A stretch of DNA of 64,000 nucleotides from Cupriavidus taiwanensis (GCF_900250075.1 NZ_LT977070.1:992001-1056000); one strand, 5' to 3'. Positions 34,935-44,334 are shown, counted from the first letter of the stretch. Program-made: numbers and translations. Notes: a model not told the origin generated them from the sequence alone.

Positions 34935-35843
34935 ATTTTTCCACGCCAGCCGTTGGTGAGGCATTTCGGTTAATTTTATATCATAAGTTCACGGAACTTC
35001 GCTGATTGATTGATTGTGCCGGAGTGGACGGAAAAATCTAGCTTTGCAGAGCTGGAATGGGCGCATGTAGTGCACTGACCTTGGTGGGGGACCCGCGTGG
35101 CTCAGTTTCCCGGAAAGTGCATGGTGCCGATAGCAGCACATTTTCTGGTCGAGGGACAAGAGCTGCGGCAAACCGGTAGTTCAGGCTAGTGTGGGCGAAC
35201 TGTTGCGTCATAAGCGCGGGCCATACGCCTGTACGCTTCGTATGGCAGGTCGTTGAATCGCGCCGCGGCGAACTCTAGAGCGATATTGCAGCGGGTGCCG
35301 TCGCCTGCATGATCAAGGGCGGCTTGCGACCCGTGTGAGACCTCCAACTTCCGCGAGACGAACGGCGCCTTTGGCACTAGATTCGGCCGTCGGACAGGGA
35401 CCGAGCAACTTAAGAATGGCCGACTTCAGGCGGCCAAGCGGTGAGCGCCGGAAGGCGCTACCAATCTCGACCATTCGGAAATGGATGTATTGGGTCGAGG
35501 CACGATCGCGCGTTGTCTCAATGGCACGCGACACGTGCTTTATGTGCGCGCGTGTGCAAGGGCGTGCTGCGGCTGCTTAGGTGAAGGACGGAAACTGTTG
35601 CCCACGCTCAATAGACAATTCAAGTTCCTGAACTCATTGCGATAGACCTCCACGCAGATTCTCTTCTTCACCCGAGGGGATTACATCCGGCGACCACGTC
35701 GTGATTCCTGCAAGCCTTCCATTTCAACGGAGTCGGTAGCGGAGTAGGAAAAAAAGAGGGGAAAGCTGCACTCTGGTCAATCGCCCACGGTGTAGTTCCT
35801 GCCGAGATGACGCAACTAGAGGTGTACTCGACGATGCTCTCGT

Positions 35844-35909
35844 TTCGATCCACGCGAATCGCGGTTTCGGAAAAGATCAGTTGGCGAGACAGCCTCACAC
35901 CCCTACGAT
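35844..35909 (+). promoter_or_regulatory. LysR-type activator array and promoter of the CoA-transferase gene
   Basis: TTCG (35844-35847), CGAA (35855-35858) and TTCG (35866-35869) are spaced by 7 bp each, giving overlapping T-N11-A palindromes typical of LysR targets. TTGGCG (35881-35886) and TACGAT (35904-35909) follow as -35 and -10 with a 17 bp spacer. The whole segment is homologous to the one at 44197-44262, which lies just beyond the LysR gene. Confidence 0.75.
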
Positions 35910-35956
35910 CCAAGCAGATGCAACACAGAACTATCAAAAGAAGGAACGTATCAGCA

Positions 35957-37108
35957 ATGCATGATTTGCCTCTCGATGGTGTGGTCGTGGTTGAACTGAG
36001 CGACAGCGCCTCTGCGCCGTTTGCCGGCCAGATCCTTGCAGCCCTCGGTGCGGACGTCTGGAAGATCGAGCGGCCGACGGGCGATTCTGCGCGCGGCTGG
36101 GGGCCGAGCAAATGGAAGGGCAGCGGCGCGGCCTTCCATGCCATCAACCGCGGCAAGCGCTTCATCAGCCTTGACATCAAGGATCCCGGCGACCTGGCCA
36201 AGCTGCACCAACTGATCGCGGAGCGCGCCGACGTTTTCTTCCACAACCTGCGGCCGGGCTCGGCGGCGCAGTACGGGCTCGATGCCGACAGCCTGCGCGT
36301 GACCAAGCCAGAGCTGATCTGCTGCGAAGTCGGCGCCTTCGGCCACAAGGGCCCGCTGAACACCGCGCCGGGCTATGACCCCCTAATGCAGGCGTTCGCA
36401 GGAATCATGAGCATCACCGGCGAGGAGGGACAGTCGCCGGTGCGTGCTGGGGTGTCCATTGTCGACTTTGGCACAGGTATGTGGGCCGTGATCGGCATTC
36501 TTGCGGCACTGATGCGCCGGCAGAAGAAGCACGTCGGCGCGACCGTCAGCAGCTCTCTGCTGGAAACCGCGATTGCCTGGATGTCGATCGGCGTGGCCAA
36601 CTACAACGCGAACGGCGAGCCGGGCTCGCGCCATGGGTCTGGCGTCGCGTTCATCGTGCCGCATCGCGCCTACCGGACCGCCGACGGCGACTTGATCGTC
36701 AGCTGTGCCAACGATGCGCTGTTCGTCCGGCTTTGCGAGACCCTGGAGCGGCCCGAATGGGCGCGTGACGAGCGCTTTGCCACCAATGCGGGGCGCCTGT
36801 GTAACCGCGCGCTGATTGACCGACTCATCGGCGAGCGCCTGGCCGAGCATCCGCGAGCCTACTGGCAGGAGCGGCTAGGCGCCGCCGGGCTACCGTGCGC
36901 CCCGATCCAGACGACGGAGGAACTAGTGCACCACGCGCAGACGGAAGCGCTGGGCATCATCGGGAAGCCGTCAGACGATGAGCTTGCTGTCGTCGGCTTG
37001 CCGCTGTCGTTCAACGGCAAGCGTCCGCCGCCATTGTCGGCAGCGCGGGAAATCGGCCACGACAACGCAGACCTTGAGGTCCTGATCAAGCGGCCCTCCC
37101 AGGCTTGA
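35957..37108 (+). CDS. Family III (CaiB/BaiF) CoA-transferase
   Basis: This cytoplasmic enzyme moves CoA between carboxylic acids. The 383 residues show the family opening LDGVVVVELSDSASAPFAGQILAALGADVWKIERP, the NRGKRFISLDIKDP strand, the FHNLRPGSAAQYGLD segment and GVSIVDFGTGMWAV with the catalytic Asp. The start at 35957 has AAGGA upstream. It is the first gene after the island and is driven by a promoter homologous to that of the acyl-CoA dehydrogenase operon at 44.3 kb, so both are probably induced together. The acid substrate is unknown. Confidence 0.92.
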   Translation: MHDLPLDGVVVVELSDSASAPFAGQILAALGADVWKIERPTGDSARGWGPSKWKGSGAAFHAINRGKRFISLDIKDPGDLAKLHQLIAERADVFFHNLRPGSAAQYGLDADSLRVTKPELICCEVGAFGHKGPLNTAPGYDPLMQAFAGIMSITGEEGQSPVRAGVSIVDFGTGMWAVIGILAALMRRQKKHVGATVSSSLLETAIAWMSIGVANYNANGEPGSRHGSGVAFIVPHRAYRTADGDLIVSCANDALFVRLCETLERPEWARDERFATNAGRLCNRALIDRLIGERLAEHPRAYWQERLGAAGLPCAPIQTTEELVHHAQTEALGIIGKPSDDELAVVGLPLSFNGKRPPPLSAAREIGHDNADLEVLIKRPSQA

Positions 37109-37143
37109 TGACTACGACGACATATAACAACGGAGAGAGAAGC

Positions 37144-37305
37144 ATGCCCAGTCCCGATCGAGGCAATCCGAGAGATGTCGGATGCTTCGAGCCGGGGGCT
37201 GATCTGCCGCCCCGGCCAGGTCAGCATACCGATAGCGTGCTGGGCGACGGGCTGCATATGAAGGCGCAGCAACTCGGCGCACTGTACTCGTCGGAGTTCA
37301 CGTGA
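37144..37305 (+). pseudogene. C-terminal remnant of a CaiB-type CoA-transferase
   Basis: The short frame ends in LPPRPGQHTDSVLGDGLHMKAQQLGAL, which matches the C-terminal end of family III CoA-transferases; the intact gene at 50083 ends RPPARPGQHTDEVLGDWGF and so on. The body of the enzyme, including the catalytic Asp, is missing. A GGAGAGAGA ribosome site and ATG remain in front, so an internal deletion of a former second CoA-transferase gene is likely. Confidence 0.75.
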
Positions 37306-37414
37306 CCAGCCACTGGCCATCTGCCTCGATGCAATCAACCGCTAGGGTAGACGTTCTCCGCATTGGCAAGTATTGAAGGGGAGGTCCCCCTTGCACGACC
37401 GCCCGCGTCGGTGC

Positions 37415-38077
37415 TCACTCGGCATCGGCTGGGCTGGTGCTTGCCGGAGCCTTGCCGGAGGCGCGGTAAAAATCCGGTGCCCACCGCCTGATCACTTCCC
37501 CGTCTAGGCGCCAACCGACGCACTTGTCCCAGTGCGGCTTGGGCGATGTCGCCACCGGAGGCCTGACGCGGGGTTCGGGCAGGGCGTCCCATTCCTGGCG
37601 CCGCGCTTCGCCGCCCACGGTCTGGTAGGCCACGGTACCGAGATTCATCAGCAGTTCGCGCAGATGCGTGCAGCCCTTGATGCCGCCCAACGTACTTTCG
37701 AGCGTCTTGCGCCAGCCGCGCGCAATGCTCGCGCCAACCAGGCCTTGCAGCGGCGGCATGCCCGCGGTGCATTCGGCAAAAGGGATGGAAGGCAGTGCTG
37801 CTGCGACGGCCCGGACGGTATAGGTGTCGTCCAGCGTGAGGCGGACCTGCATGTGGTGTATCGGCACGTCGGGCGGTTGCTCACCGCGTTCCCAACTGGG
37901 CCAGGGCGTGGTCTTGCAGTCCTTCATCTCGCCTTCGATGTCCCACAAGCCGTCGTCACGGCGAAAGCCTTGCATGATGACGTCGCGGGTATGCAGGTGG
38001 CGTCGTGATGCCGGTGGCGGCAATTCGCAGGCAGGCGTTGGCGCGGTGCGGGCGGCGTGCGTTTGGTCTTCGTGCAT
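37415..38077 (-). CDS. DUF2889 domain protein
   Basis: The 220-residue product matches the DUF2889 pattern: RRHLHTRDVIMQGFRRDDGLWDIEGEMKD near the start, then PIHHMQVRLTLDDTYTVRAVAAALPSIPF and GCTHLRELLMNLGTVAYQTV. Such proteins often sit beside acyl-CoA catabolic genes in beta-proteobacteria, but no activity is established. GAAGG precedes the ATG at 38075-38077. The tail after residue 190 is Pro/Ala-rich. Confidence 0.82.
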   Translation of the reverse strand: MHEDQTHAARTAPTPACELPPPASRRHLHTRDVIMQGFRRDDGLWDIEGEMKDCKTTPWPSWERGEQPPDVPIHHMQVRLTLDDTYTVRAVAAALPSIPFAECTAGMPPLQGLVGASIARGWRKTLESTLGGIKGCTHLRELLMNLGTVAYQTVGGEARRQEWDALPEPRVRPPVATSPKPHWDKCVGWRLDGEVIRRWAPDFYRASGKAPASTSPADAE

Positions 38078-38106
38078 CGGGCCTTCTCGATGAAAGGGAG
38101 CGCCGG

Positions 38107-38550
38107 CTATTGGATAGGCGGTGCTTCCGGTGTCGGGGAAAAATGGTGCTGCAGAATCTGCCACACCCCCAGGCGCCTGACCAGCACCCACGTCGTCCGC
38201 AGTGCCAAGGCGGTCTCGCTCCCGTCGGCGAGCACAAAGCGGAAGTTTGCGTGCCCCTGCGCCAGCAGCGTATCCTTGCCAAGCTCAACCAAGGTCTGGT
38301 CGACCAGCGACATGGATGCCGAGCGCAGCGTCTCGGCATACGAGGCAAAGTACCCTAGGATCGCCGCCTGGCCCACGGCGTGGCCCGGGCGGCCCCCGAA
38401 AAACAGGGCTTCGGGCGCGTACAGCGCGGCAAGCGCGTCGGCGTCCCACGTCAGCGCGGCGGCGTTCCAGCGGCGCTCAAGGTCTTGCAGGGCGGCATGC
38501 ACGCGCGAGGCGCTCGTGCTAGTGGCGTGGTGTTCGATCATGGTTGCCAT
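38107..38550 (-). CDS. SnoaL/DUF4440-like NTF2-fold protein
   Basis: This is a small NTF2-fold protein of 147 residues (or 159 if the ATG at 38586 is used). DLERRWNAAALTWDADALAALYAPEALFFGG and VGQAAILGYFASYAETLRS are typical of the SgcJ/EcaC or DUF4440 group. Neither start has a good ribosome site. It precedes the DUF2889 gene by 29 bp on the same strand and probably shares its transcript. No catalytic role can be given. Confidence 0.75.
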   Translation of the reverse strand: MATMIEHHATSTSASRVHAALQDLERRWNAAALTWDADALAALYAPEALFFGGRPGHAVGQAAILGYFASYAETLRSASMSLVDQTLVELGKDTLLAQGHANFRFVLADGSETALALRTTWVLVRRLGVWQILQHHFSPTPEAPPIQ

Positions 38551-38656
38551 GTCATTGCCTGGCGCGGCCCGGGCGATCCCGGTCATGCCTTTCTTGCGGC
38601 GTTGCGGGCAATGCTACGACGATGACGCCCGCCAGCTCAACCGAAAAGGAGAGGAA

Positions 38657-38788
38657 GTTCCGTACCTTGGAATGCCACGGCGCACCCCCTCGCAGCATGG
38701 GTCGGGGTGCGACCGGCTCCGGCGGTCGCCCCGCTGCGGCTGCAGCGCTAAGGGGCACGTGTTTGCCGAGATGTTTCAAAGTACGGGA
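38657..38788. repeat. Intergenic inverted repeat of the GTTCCGTAC family, copy 1
   Basis: GTTCCGTACCTTGGAATGCC (38657-38676) is matched in reverse by TTTCAAAGTACGGGA (38774-38788). The ends resemble those at 53521-53661 in sequence, orientation and spacing, while the DNA between them is unrelated. It lies in the 421 bp space 38551-38971, which holds no gene. Confidence 0.6.
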
Positions 38789-38971
38789 GAGTTCGCGCAA
38801 CACCATTGGTTATCCGCCGCCGCTGCAGCATAGTGAAGCCGTGCATGCCGGAAACGGTAGCTGTTGTCTCCATGCTCGCCTCCGAGCGAGCTTATGCCCC
38901 GACTGGCTTGCCGCGGGGCTCCTTTTTTTGTTCGCGCCGTTGGCGCCACCGTCGACCAAAGGCCTTCCTTC

Positions 38972-39416
<445 letters not shown>

Positions 39417-39430
39417 CCGCTGAAGGCCGC

Positions 39431-39461
39431 GCGGGCGCCATGCCTTGCACATGGCGCCCGC
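39431..39461. terminator. Terminator-like hairpin after the leuA remnant
   Basis: A perfect 12 bp stem, GCGGGCGCCATG (39431-39442) and CATGGCGCCCGC (39450-39461), encloses the loop CCTTGCA. It lies between the convergent leuA remnant and the MmgE/PrpD gene. No T-run follows on either strand. Confidence 0.65.
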
Positions 39462-39480
39462 TGCAAAGCGAAGCCGGACC

Positions 39481-40908
39481 TTAGCGTTTCCCGGGCCGCA
39501 CGTCAGCCAGAATCGACGCGATGTTCCGAACGTTCTCCAGGTCCAGCACCGCATCGATGACGCGAGCGATGTTGGTCTCGGGAATGACGTCTCGCGCGTT
39601 GTCGCGGAATTTCTGTATCAGTTCTTCCGTGCTCATATAGCTGGCCGGATCGGGGGAGGGGCTCCCCTTCGGATAGCGCCGCTCGCCGGCAAAGATTTGG
39701 CCGCGCGCCGACACCTCGATTTTCGCCGGCCGGCTGGCCGCGTGGCCGGTCAGCAGTGCCACATAGTCGGGGTGCACCGCGTGCTCGACCTTGTCCATCA
39801 GGCGTATCACGGATTCGCCGAAGACCAGTTCCGGATGCTGCCAGGCCTTGCCCGGCGGCACGCGATGCGCACCCAAGGCGATGCCGTGCGCGATGCTGAA
39901 CTGTGCGTCGTGCACATGCTGGATATCTCGGTTAAGCCATACCGGCTGCTCGACGAAGCCCTCGACCCAGACCTTGATGCCGTCGATCTCGTCCGGCCGC
40001 AGTTCGTTCTGGTCGACAATCTCGTTGAGGCTGTCCAGCAGGGCATGCAGGATGCGGCAGTGCGGGTAGGGCTTGTAGGCCTGCTCGGTGGGGAACTGCC
40101 AGTCGGTGCCCAGTGCCGCGAGGATGCGGTCCGGCTCCCAGCGCGTGGTGCCGATAAAACGCGGGAAACCGTATTCCCGGTCATCGAGGATCTGCAGGTC
40201 CCCGCGGTGGCCAAACTCGGCCATGTGAGCGGCGGCCATGGCGGCCTGCGTCAGCGCGCCGGCAAGCAGGTACTTGATGGTGGAGCTGGGCGCATGCTGG
40301 AACCAGGCGACCTGCGAGTTCACCGGGCTGATGCTGCCGGCAATCCCCAGCGCGTGCCCTGTCGTCTCGGCGTCCAGTCCCTTCAGCTTGGCGATGGCGG
40401 CCGTCGCGCCAAACACGGTGCTGCTGTAGCCGTAGATCTTCGGCGGCGAAACCTTGCCGTCCTTGGTGTCGCGCAGGTAGTCCATCGCCTTGCCGAGCCG
40501 GTACGACATCTCGTGCGAGACGGCCAGCGCGGCAATCAGGTCCTGGCCGGACCGGCCCATGGCTTCGCCGATCGCCAGCGCGCCGGGCAGGACATAGGGC
40601 GTCACATGGCCCGGCGGCACTACCGCATCCATGTCGAGGGCGTTGATCAGTTCGCCGTTGGCAAAGGCTGCGCCGACGACCGACACCCGCTGGTCGGTGC
40701 CAATGATGGTGGCGTCGTCCGCGGCGCCGCCCATCAGTGCGCCGTAGTCGATCCCGATCCTGCCCTTGGGCTGGTCGACAGCGGCCAGCGCGCATCCCAG
40801 CGAATCGAGAACGATGCGCTTGCATTCGTCCACGACGGTCGGGGGCAGCGTGTCGTAGGCGCTTTGTTGTGTAAAGCCGGCAAGTTGCTCGACGATGGTT
40901 GTTGCCAT
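39481..40908 (-). CDS. MmgE/PrpD family protein
   Basis: The family includes 2-methylcitrate dehydratase and cis-aconitate decarboxylase; many members have unknown hydro-lyase or decarboxylase roles on tricarboxylates. The 475 residues show ECKRIVLDSLGCALAAVD, the GELINALDMDAVVPPGHVTPYVLPGALAIGE core with conserved Asp and His, and the GVEGFVEQP-type C-terminal domain. It precedes a Bug receptor gene's downstream end: the receptor is upstream on the same strand by 87 bp, so the two form an operon. Together they suggest use of a tricarboxylate-like acid. Confidence 0.9.
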   Translation of the reverse strand: MATTIVEQLAGFTQQSAYDTLPPTVVDECKRIVLDSLGCALAAVDQPKGRIGIDYGALMGGAADDATIIGTDQRVSVVGAAFANGELINALDMDAVVPPGHVTPYVLPGALAIGEAMGRSGQDLIAALAVSHEMSYRLGKAMDYLRDTKDGKVSPPKIYGYSSTVFGATAAIAKLKGLDAETTGHALGIAGSISPVNSQVAWFQHAPSSTIKYLLAGALTQAAMAAAHMAEFGHRGDLQILDDREYGFPRFIGTTRWEPDRILAALGTDWQFPTEQAYKPYPHCRILHALLDSLNEIVDQNELRPDEIDGIKVWVEGFVEQPVWLNRDIQHVHDAQFSIAHGIALGAHRVPPGKAWQHPELVFGESVIRLMDKVEHAVHPDYVALLTGHAASRPAKIEVSARGQIFAGERRYPKGSPSPDPASYMSTEELIQKFRDNARDVIPETNIARVIDAVLDLENVRNIASILADVRPGKR

Positions 40909-40995
40909 GGCATTCTCTCCAGGTAATATGTCGCGCCCCTGGGGCAGGGGCTGGCAGGCGAGTTCGGCTTGTCGTTCGGCTTACTCTCGTTCGGC

Positions 40996-41967
40996 TTACT
41001 CTTTCGGAATGCCGAGGTCCGCCACGACCTTGATATTGCGCTGAAGATCCTGGCGCAAGAACTCGGTGAATTCCTCCGGGGACAGGTTGCCGGCTTCGGC
41101 GCTGTCCTTGCGGAACCGCTCGCGCACGGCCTCGTTCGCCTGCGCCGCCTTCAGTGCCTTCGTCAGCCGCATGACGACAGGTGTTGGCGTGCCGGCCGGC
41201 GCCGCCAGGCCCATGTAGACATAGAAGCTATAGTTGGGCAGGCCCTGTTCGGCCAGTGTCGGAATATCGGGAAACGCCGGCAGGCGCTTGGGTGACGAGA
41301 CCGCGAACGCGCGCAGCTTGCCGTCCTGCACGTATGGGCCCGACGAGTTGGCGCCGTCAAAGATCATGTTGACGCGGCCGCCAAGCACGTCCGGCATGGC
41401 GCCGGCGTTGCCCTTGTAGGGCACGTGAAGCATTCTGATGCCGGCCTGGTGCACGAACAGCGCGGCGGCCATATGGGTACTGGTGCCGACGCCTGCGGTG
41501 GCATAGGACATCGTGCCCGGGCTGGCTTTCGCATGCGCGATCAACTGGGACAGGGTTTTGTCCGGCTGGGCGGAGAAGCCCACCATGATCAGCGGGGCCT
41601 TGTTCATCATGCCGATGCCGGTGAAGTCACGCGCCAGGTCATAGCCTGGCTCCAGCTTGGTGGCTTGGGCCAGCGCCAAGGTGTTGGCGGTGGCGAGGAT
41701 GGTGTAGCCATCCGGCTTCTGGGCTTTCACATAACGGATGCCTAGCAGCCCGGCAGCCCCCGCCATGTTTTCCACGACCACGGGCTGGCCGAGGTTCGCG
41801 GCCATCTGCTGCGCCACGGCGCGAGTCGTGACGTCGAGAAGCGCGCCCGGCGCGGAGTTGACGACGATCCGCACAGGCCGGGCCGGATAGGCGTCCGCAG
41901 CGAATGTCGTGCCTGCGGCCAGCGCCATGATGATTGCGCCGCACAAGCGCTGAAGGGGATAGGTCAT
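40996..41967 (-). CDS. Bug/TctC-family periplasmic solute receptor
   Basis: This exported 323-residue receptor starts at the ATG at 41965-41967, which has AGGAG before it. A signal peptide ends near GTTFAADA and the mature part begins YPARPVRIVVNSAPGALLDVTTR, followed by VVVENMAGAAGLLGIRYV. The first loop has NSAPGALLD where most Bug proteins have PxxPGGxxD, so ligand contacts may differ. It heads the operon with MmgE/PrpD. A 15 bp direct repeat (40973-40987 and 40988-41002) covers the stop codon. Confidence 0.92.
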   Translation of the reverse strand: MTYPLQRLCGAIIMALAAGTTFAADAYPARPVRIVVNSAPGALLDVTTRAVAQQMAANLGQPVVVENMAGAAGLLGIRYVKAQKPDGYTILATANTLALAQATKLEPGYDLARDFTGIGMMNKAPLIMVGFSAQPDKTLSQLIAHAKASPGTMSYATAGVGTSTHMAAALFVHQAGIRMLHVPYKGNAGAMPDVLGGRVNMIFDGANSSGPYVQDGKLRAFAVSSPKRLPAFPDIPTLAEQGLPNYSFYVYMGLAAPAGTPTPVVMRLTKALKAAQANEAVRERFRKDSAEAGNLSPEEFTEFLRQDLQRNIKVVADLGIPKE

Positions 41968-42210
41968 TGCTGCGGTCTCCTGTCTCGATACTTTATTGAC
42001 CGCCCTGCATGCAGGGTGGCTTGCGCATGTATGGTCGGAACGGAGGGTAGGCGAGGTCAATGCGTGCCTTGCCGACGTTCCGTGCAATGAGCGGACAAAG
42101 GCAGGGCGGGCCGCGTGGGCGCCGCGGTGTGGCGTCCGCGGCGCGTTGACGCAACGCAAAAGAAGGGGTTAACACCCATGGAGCTCCATTGAACCGGCCC
42201 TCAAACTTTA

Positions 42211-42226
42211 CCTAACGTTCGTCAGG
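42211..42226. promoter_or_regulatory. Candidate IclR operator, site 1
   Basis: CCTAACGTTCGTCAGG is an imperfect palindrome symmetrical at 12 of 16 positions. It lies between the divergent Bug-MmgE operon and the IclR gene. Closely similar sites occur at 52658 and 61963. Confidence 0.65.
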
Positions 42227-42299
42227 GGGGAGCGCGCCGCTATAAGCCGCATGCTCAAGGGTATCGGGCGCAAGCGCATCCATGGATACGGAGAGGCCC

Positions 42300-43151
42300 A
42301 TGTTGCAGCAACCAGGCGCGAGGACGCGAGGCCATCAACCCGGGATCAGCGCGATCTGGCCCAAGCCGGGCCGGTCGGCTACGGCGGAAAGTCGGGTGCG
42401 GGTAGTGCCGCTGGCCCGCGGCCTGGCCGTGCTGGCCGCCTTCGGCCCGCAGCAACCCTGGCTGGGCAACCAGGAAATCTCACTGGAAACCGGCATCCCC
42501 GCGCCGACGGTCACGCGGCTGCTGCAGTCGCTGGTCGCACTGGGCTACCTGCACCACGACGAGGTTCGGCGCAAATACCGGCTCGCGGCCGCCTCGCTGG
42601 CGCTCGGCTATGCGGCCATCGCCGATCCTGCCGTGCAGCGGGAGGGCAGCATCGAGATGCGCAAGTTCGCCGAAGCCACTGATACCTACGTGGTGCTCGG
42701 CACGCGCGACCGGCTCGATGTGATCGTACTGGACAGCCGCGTTGGCAGCCAGGCCGTGCTGGACCTGCGCCTGACGCCAGGAACGCGCCTGCATATTGCG
42801 TCGTCGCTGATGGGATCGGCACTGCTTGCAGCGATCCCGGAATTGGAGCGCTGCTACCTGCAGGGCAATGTGGAGCGCAAGGCCGGCCGCGACTGGCCCT
42901 TGCTGCGGCGGCGAATGGCCGCGAAGATCTCGCAGGTCCATGAATTGGGCTTCTGCATGTCGCTCGGCGAGTGGGAGCCTGAGTTGGCCTCCGTCGCCGT
43001 GCCGGTCTGCGTGCCGGAGCAGCCTCCGCTGGTGCTGGCCTGTATCGGTCGCACTGCGCGCATGGCGCGCGCCCGCGTCGAACGCGAGCTGGGGCCGCGC
43101 CTGCTGGCGATGGCGCAGGTGCTGCAGGAACGGCTGGCATCGCGCGATTAG
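42300..43151 (+). CDS. IclR-family transcriptional regulator
   Basis: This 283-residue regulator has the IclR winged helix (PLARGLAVLAAFGPQQPWLGNQEISLETGIPAPTVTRLLQSLVALGYL) and effector domain (ELGFCMSLGEWEPELASVAVPV). The ATG at 42300 is preferred because GGAGAGG precedes it; another ATG is at 42282 without such a site. It is divergent from the Bug-MmgE/PrpD operon, with a palindrome at 42211-42226 between, and is followed after 42 bp by a LysR gene. Confidence 0.93.
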   Translation: MLQQPGARTRGHQPGISAIWPKPGRSATAESRVRVVPLARGLAVLAAFGPQQPWLGNQEISLETGIPAPTVTRLLQSLVALGYLHHDEVRRKYRLAAASLALGYAAIADPAVQREGSIEMRKFAEATDTYVVLGTRDRLDVIVLDSRVGSQAVLDLRLTPGTRLHIASSLMGSALLAAIPELERCYLQGNVERKAGRDWPLLRRRMAAKISQVHELGFCMSLGEWEPELASVAVPVCVPEQPPLVLACIGRTARMARARVERELGPRLLAMAQVLQERLASRD

Positions 43152-43193
43152 GGCGAGCAGAATAGGTTGGCCCTCACGTTCCACCAGCCTTTC

Positions 43194-44135
43194 ATGACCG
43201 AATTCAACCGCCTGCATCTGATCCGCCAAGTCGACCTATTTACCTTGCGACTGTTCCTGTCCGCTGTCGAAGAGCAGCAGATCGGGCGCGCCGCGAGCCG
43301 TGAGAACATTGCCGCTTCGACGGCGACCAAGCGAATCCAGGACCTCGAGGATATCGCCGGCGTCAAGCTGCTCGAACGTGGGCCCAAGGGCGTCGTGCCG
43401 AGTCCCGCGGGCGCGGTGCTGGTGCGCTACGCTCGCCAGATCCTGGACAGCATCGAGAATCTGCGTTCCGAGATTTCTGCCTTCACCGAAGGCATGCGCG
43501 GCAAGGTGGTGGTGGCTTCGGCTCGGTCAATCATCGCGCCATTTCTTGCCCGCGAGTTGGGTGACTACGCGCGCGATTTCCCACTGGTGGAGCTGGTGGT
43601 GCGCGAAGTCGAGAACGCCGCGATCATCGAGGCGGTGTCTCGCGGCGATGCCGACGTAGGCGTGTTTGCCATGGCCCACAAGCTTGAGCTTGGGGGCGTC
43701 GACGTGACGCCGTACCGCCGCGACCGACTGGTCGCCGTGGTGCCCAACACACACGCGCTCAGTGCGCGCGGAACGGTCAGGTTCGAAGATCTGCTGCCTG
43801 AAAGGCTGATTCCGGTGGAATCGATGCTGGGTATGTTCCGCGCCGCAGCGAAACGCCTGGACGCCGAGTTCGCCCCACCGTTCCACGTAGTGAGTGCAGG
43901 GGTGGCGATCAGCCTGGTACAGGCCGGGCTCGGCGTGACCGTTCTGCCCGAATGCCTGCTAAGCCACGATATGTTCGACCAGGTAACTAGCATTGCCATC
44001 GACGAATCATGGGCTGTGCGCACCACCCACATCGCCACGGCCCGTGGGCGTGTTCTGAGCCCGCCTGCCGCCGCGCTGATGAAGCAGTTGCTCGACCGTC
44101 CGCGCGGAGAGTCCGCCGGGTTAGGGCAGGGCTGA
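43194..44135 (+). CDS. LysR-family transcriptional regulator
   Basis: The 313-residue product has the LysR winged helix (LFTLRLFLSAVEEQQIGRAASRENIAASTATKRIQDLE, then GVKLLERGPKGVVPSPAG) and a periplasmic-binding-fold effector domain. It stands just upstream of the acyl-CoA dehydrogenase operon on the same strand, 199 bp before its start. The operon promoter carries a TTCG-N7-CGAA-N7-TTCG array, repeated at 35844 before a CoA-transferase gene. It is therefore the prime candidate activator of both units. Confidence 0.93.
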   Translation: MTEFNRLHLIRQVDLFTLRLFLSAVEEQQIGRAASRENIAASTATKRIQDLEDIAGVKLLERGPKGVVPSPAGAVLVRYARQILDSIENLRSEISAFTEGMRGKVVVASARSIIAPFLARELGDYARDFPLVELVVREVENAAIIEAVSRGDADVGVFAMAHKLELGGVDVTPYRRDRLVAVVPNTHALSARGTVRFEDLLPERLIPVESMLGMFRAAAKRLDAEFAPPFHVVSAGVAISLVQAGLGVTVLPECLLSHDMFDQVTSIAIDESWAVRTTHIATARGRVLSPPAAALMKQLLDRPRGESAGLGQG

Positions 44136-44196
44136 GCGCCCACGCCCCACTGCGCAACAATGCGCGCCGTTCAGTCCGGGCGCCTCCTCCGCTCAC

Positions 44197-44262
44197 TTCG
44201 ATCCTACCGAATCGCCGCTTCGGAAAAGGCCAGTTGGCTTGCCTGCTGCACACCACTACGCT
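44197..44262 (+). promoter_or_regulatory. LysR-type activator array and promoter of the acyl-CoA dehydrogenase operon
   Basis: TTCG (44197-44200), CGAA (44208-44211) and TTCG (44219-44222) form overlapping LysR-type boxes. TTGGCT (44234-44239) and TACGCT (44257-44262) follow with a 17 bp spacer. Spacing and most bases match the segment at 35844-35909 exactly, although the genes downstream are unrelated. Confidence 0.78.
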
Positions 44263-44334
44263 TCCAACACGCATCGCAGCAGGGGCTCGCTGCAATGCAG
44301 GCAGATGCCAACGCAAACCAATGGAGGCAATACA

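Larger units (their letters stand above)
34718..35956. other. Long gene-free region at the right side of the island
   Basis: The first 300 bp are strikingly AT-rich and hold the two inverted repeats listed separately. From about 35180 to 35590 the minus strand has two overlapping open frames (35313-35534 and 35186-35377) that could be pieces of a decayed gene, for example ...FAAARFNDLPYEAYRRMARAYDA, but no family is recognised. The LysR-type promoter array for the next gene begins at 35844. The right transposon end should lie in this stretch. Confidence 0.5.

Noticed and set aside
25391..34951. ACGCCAGCC direct repeat as att sites of the tyrosine recombinase
   Set aside because: Nine identical bases over 9.5 kb of GC-rich DNA is not convincing, and the right copy lies inside the leader of the XRE gene with no tRNA or tmRNA nearby.
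26067..35533. TGTCGCG strings considered as Tn7-like terminal repeats
   Set aside because: The match is only 7 bp, inner sequences do not align, and the adjacent 5 bp differ (GATAT or GGCAG against CGTGC), so no target duplication supports them.
35186..35534. Overlapping minus-strand frames as a real gene upstream of the XRE region
   Set aside because: They are in different frames, lack ribosome sites and match no family I recognise; at most a decayed gene.
25387..36000. CRISPR array or Cas genes accompanying the Tn7-like element
   Set aside because: No regularly spaced direct repeats and no Cas-like frame were found in the island.
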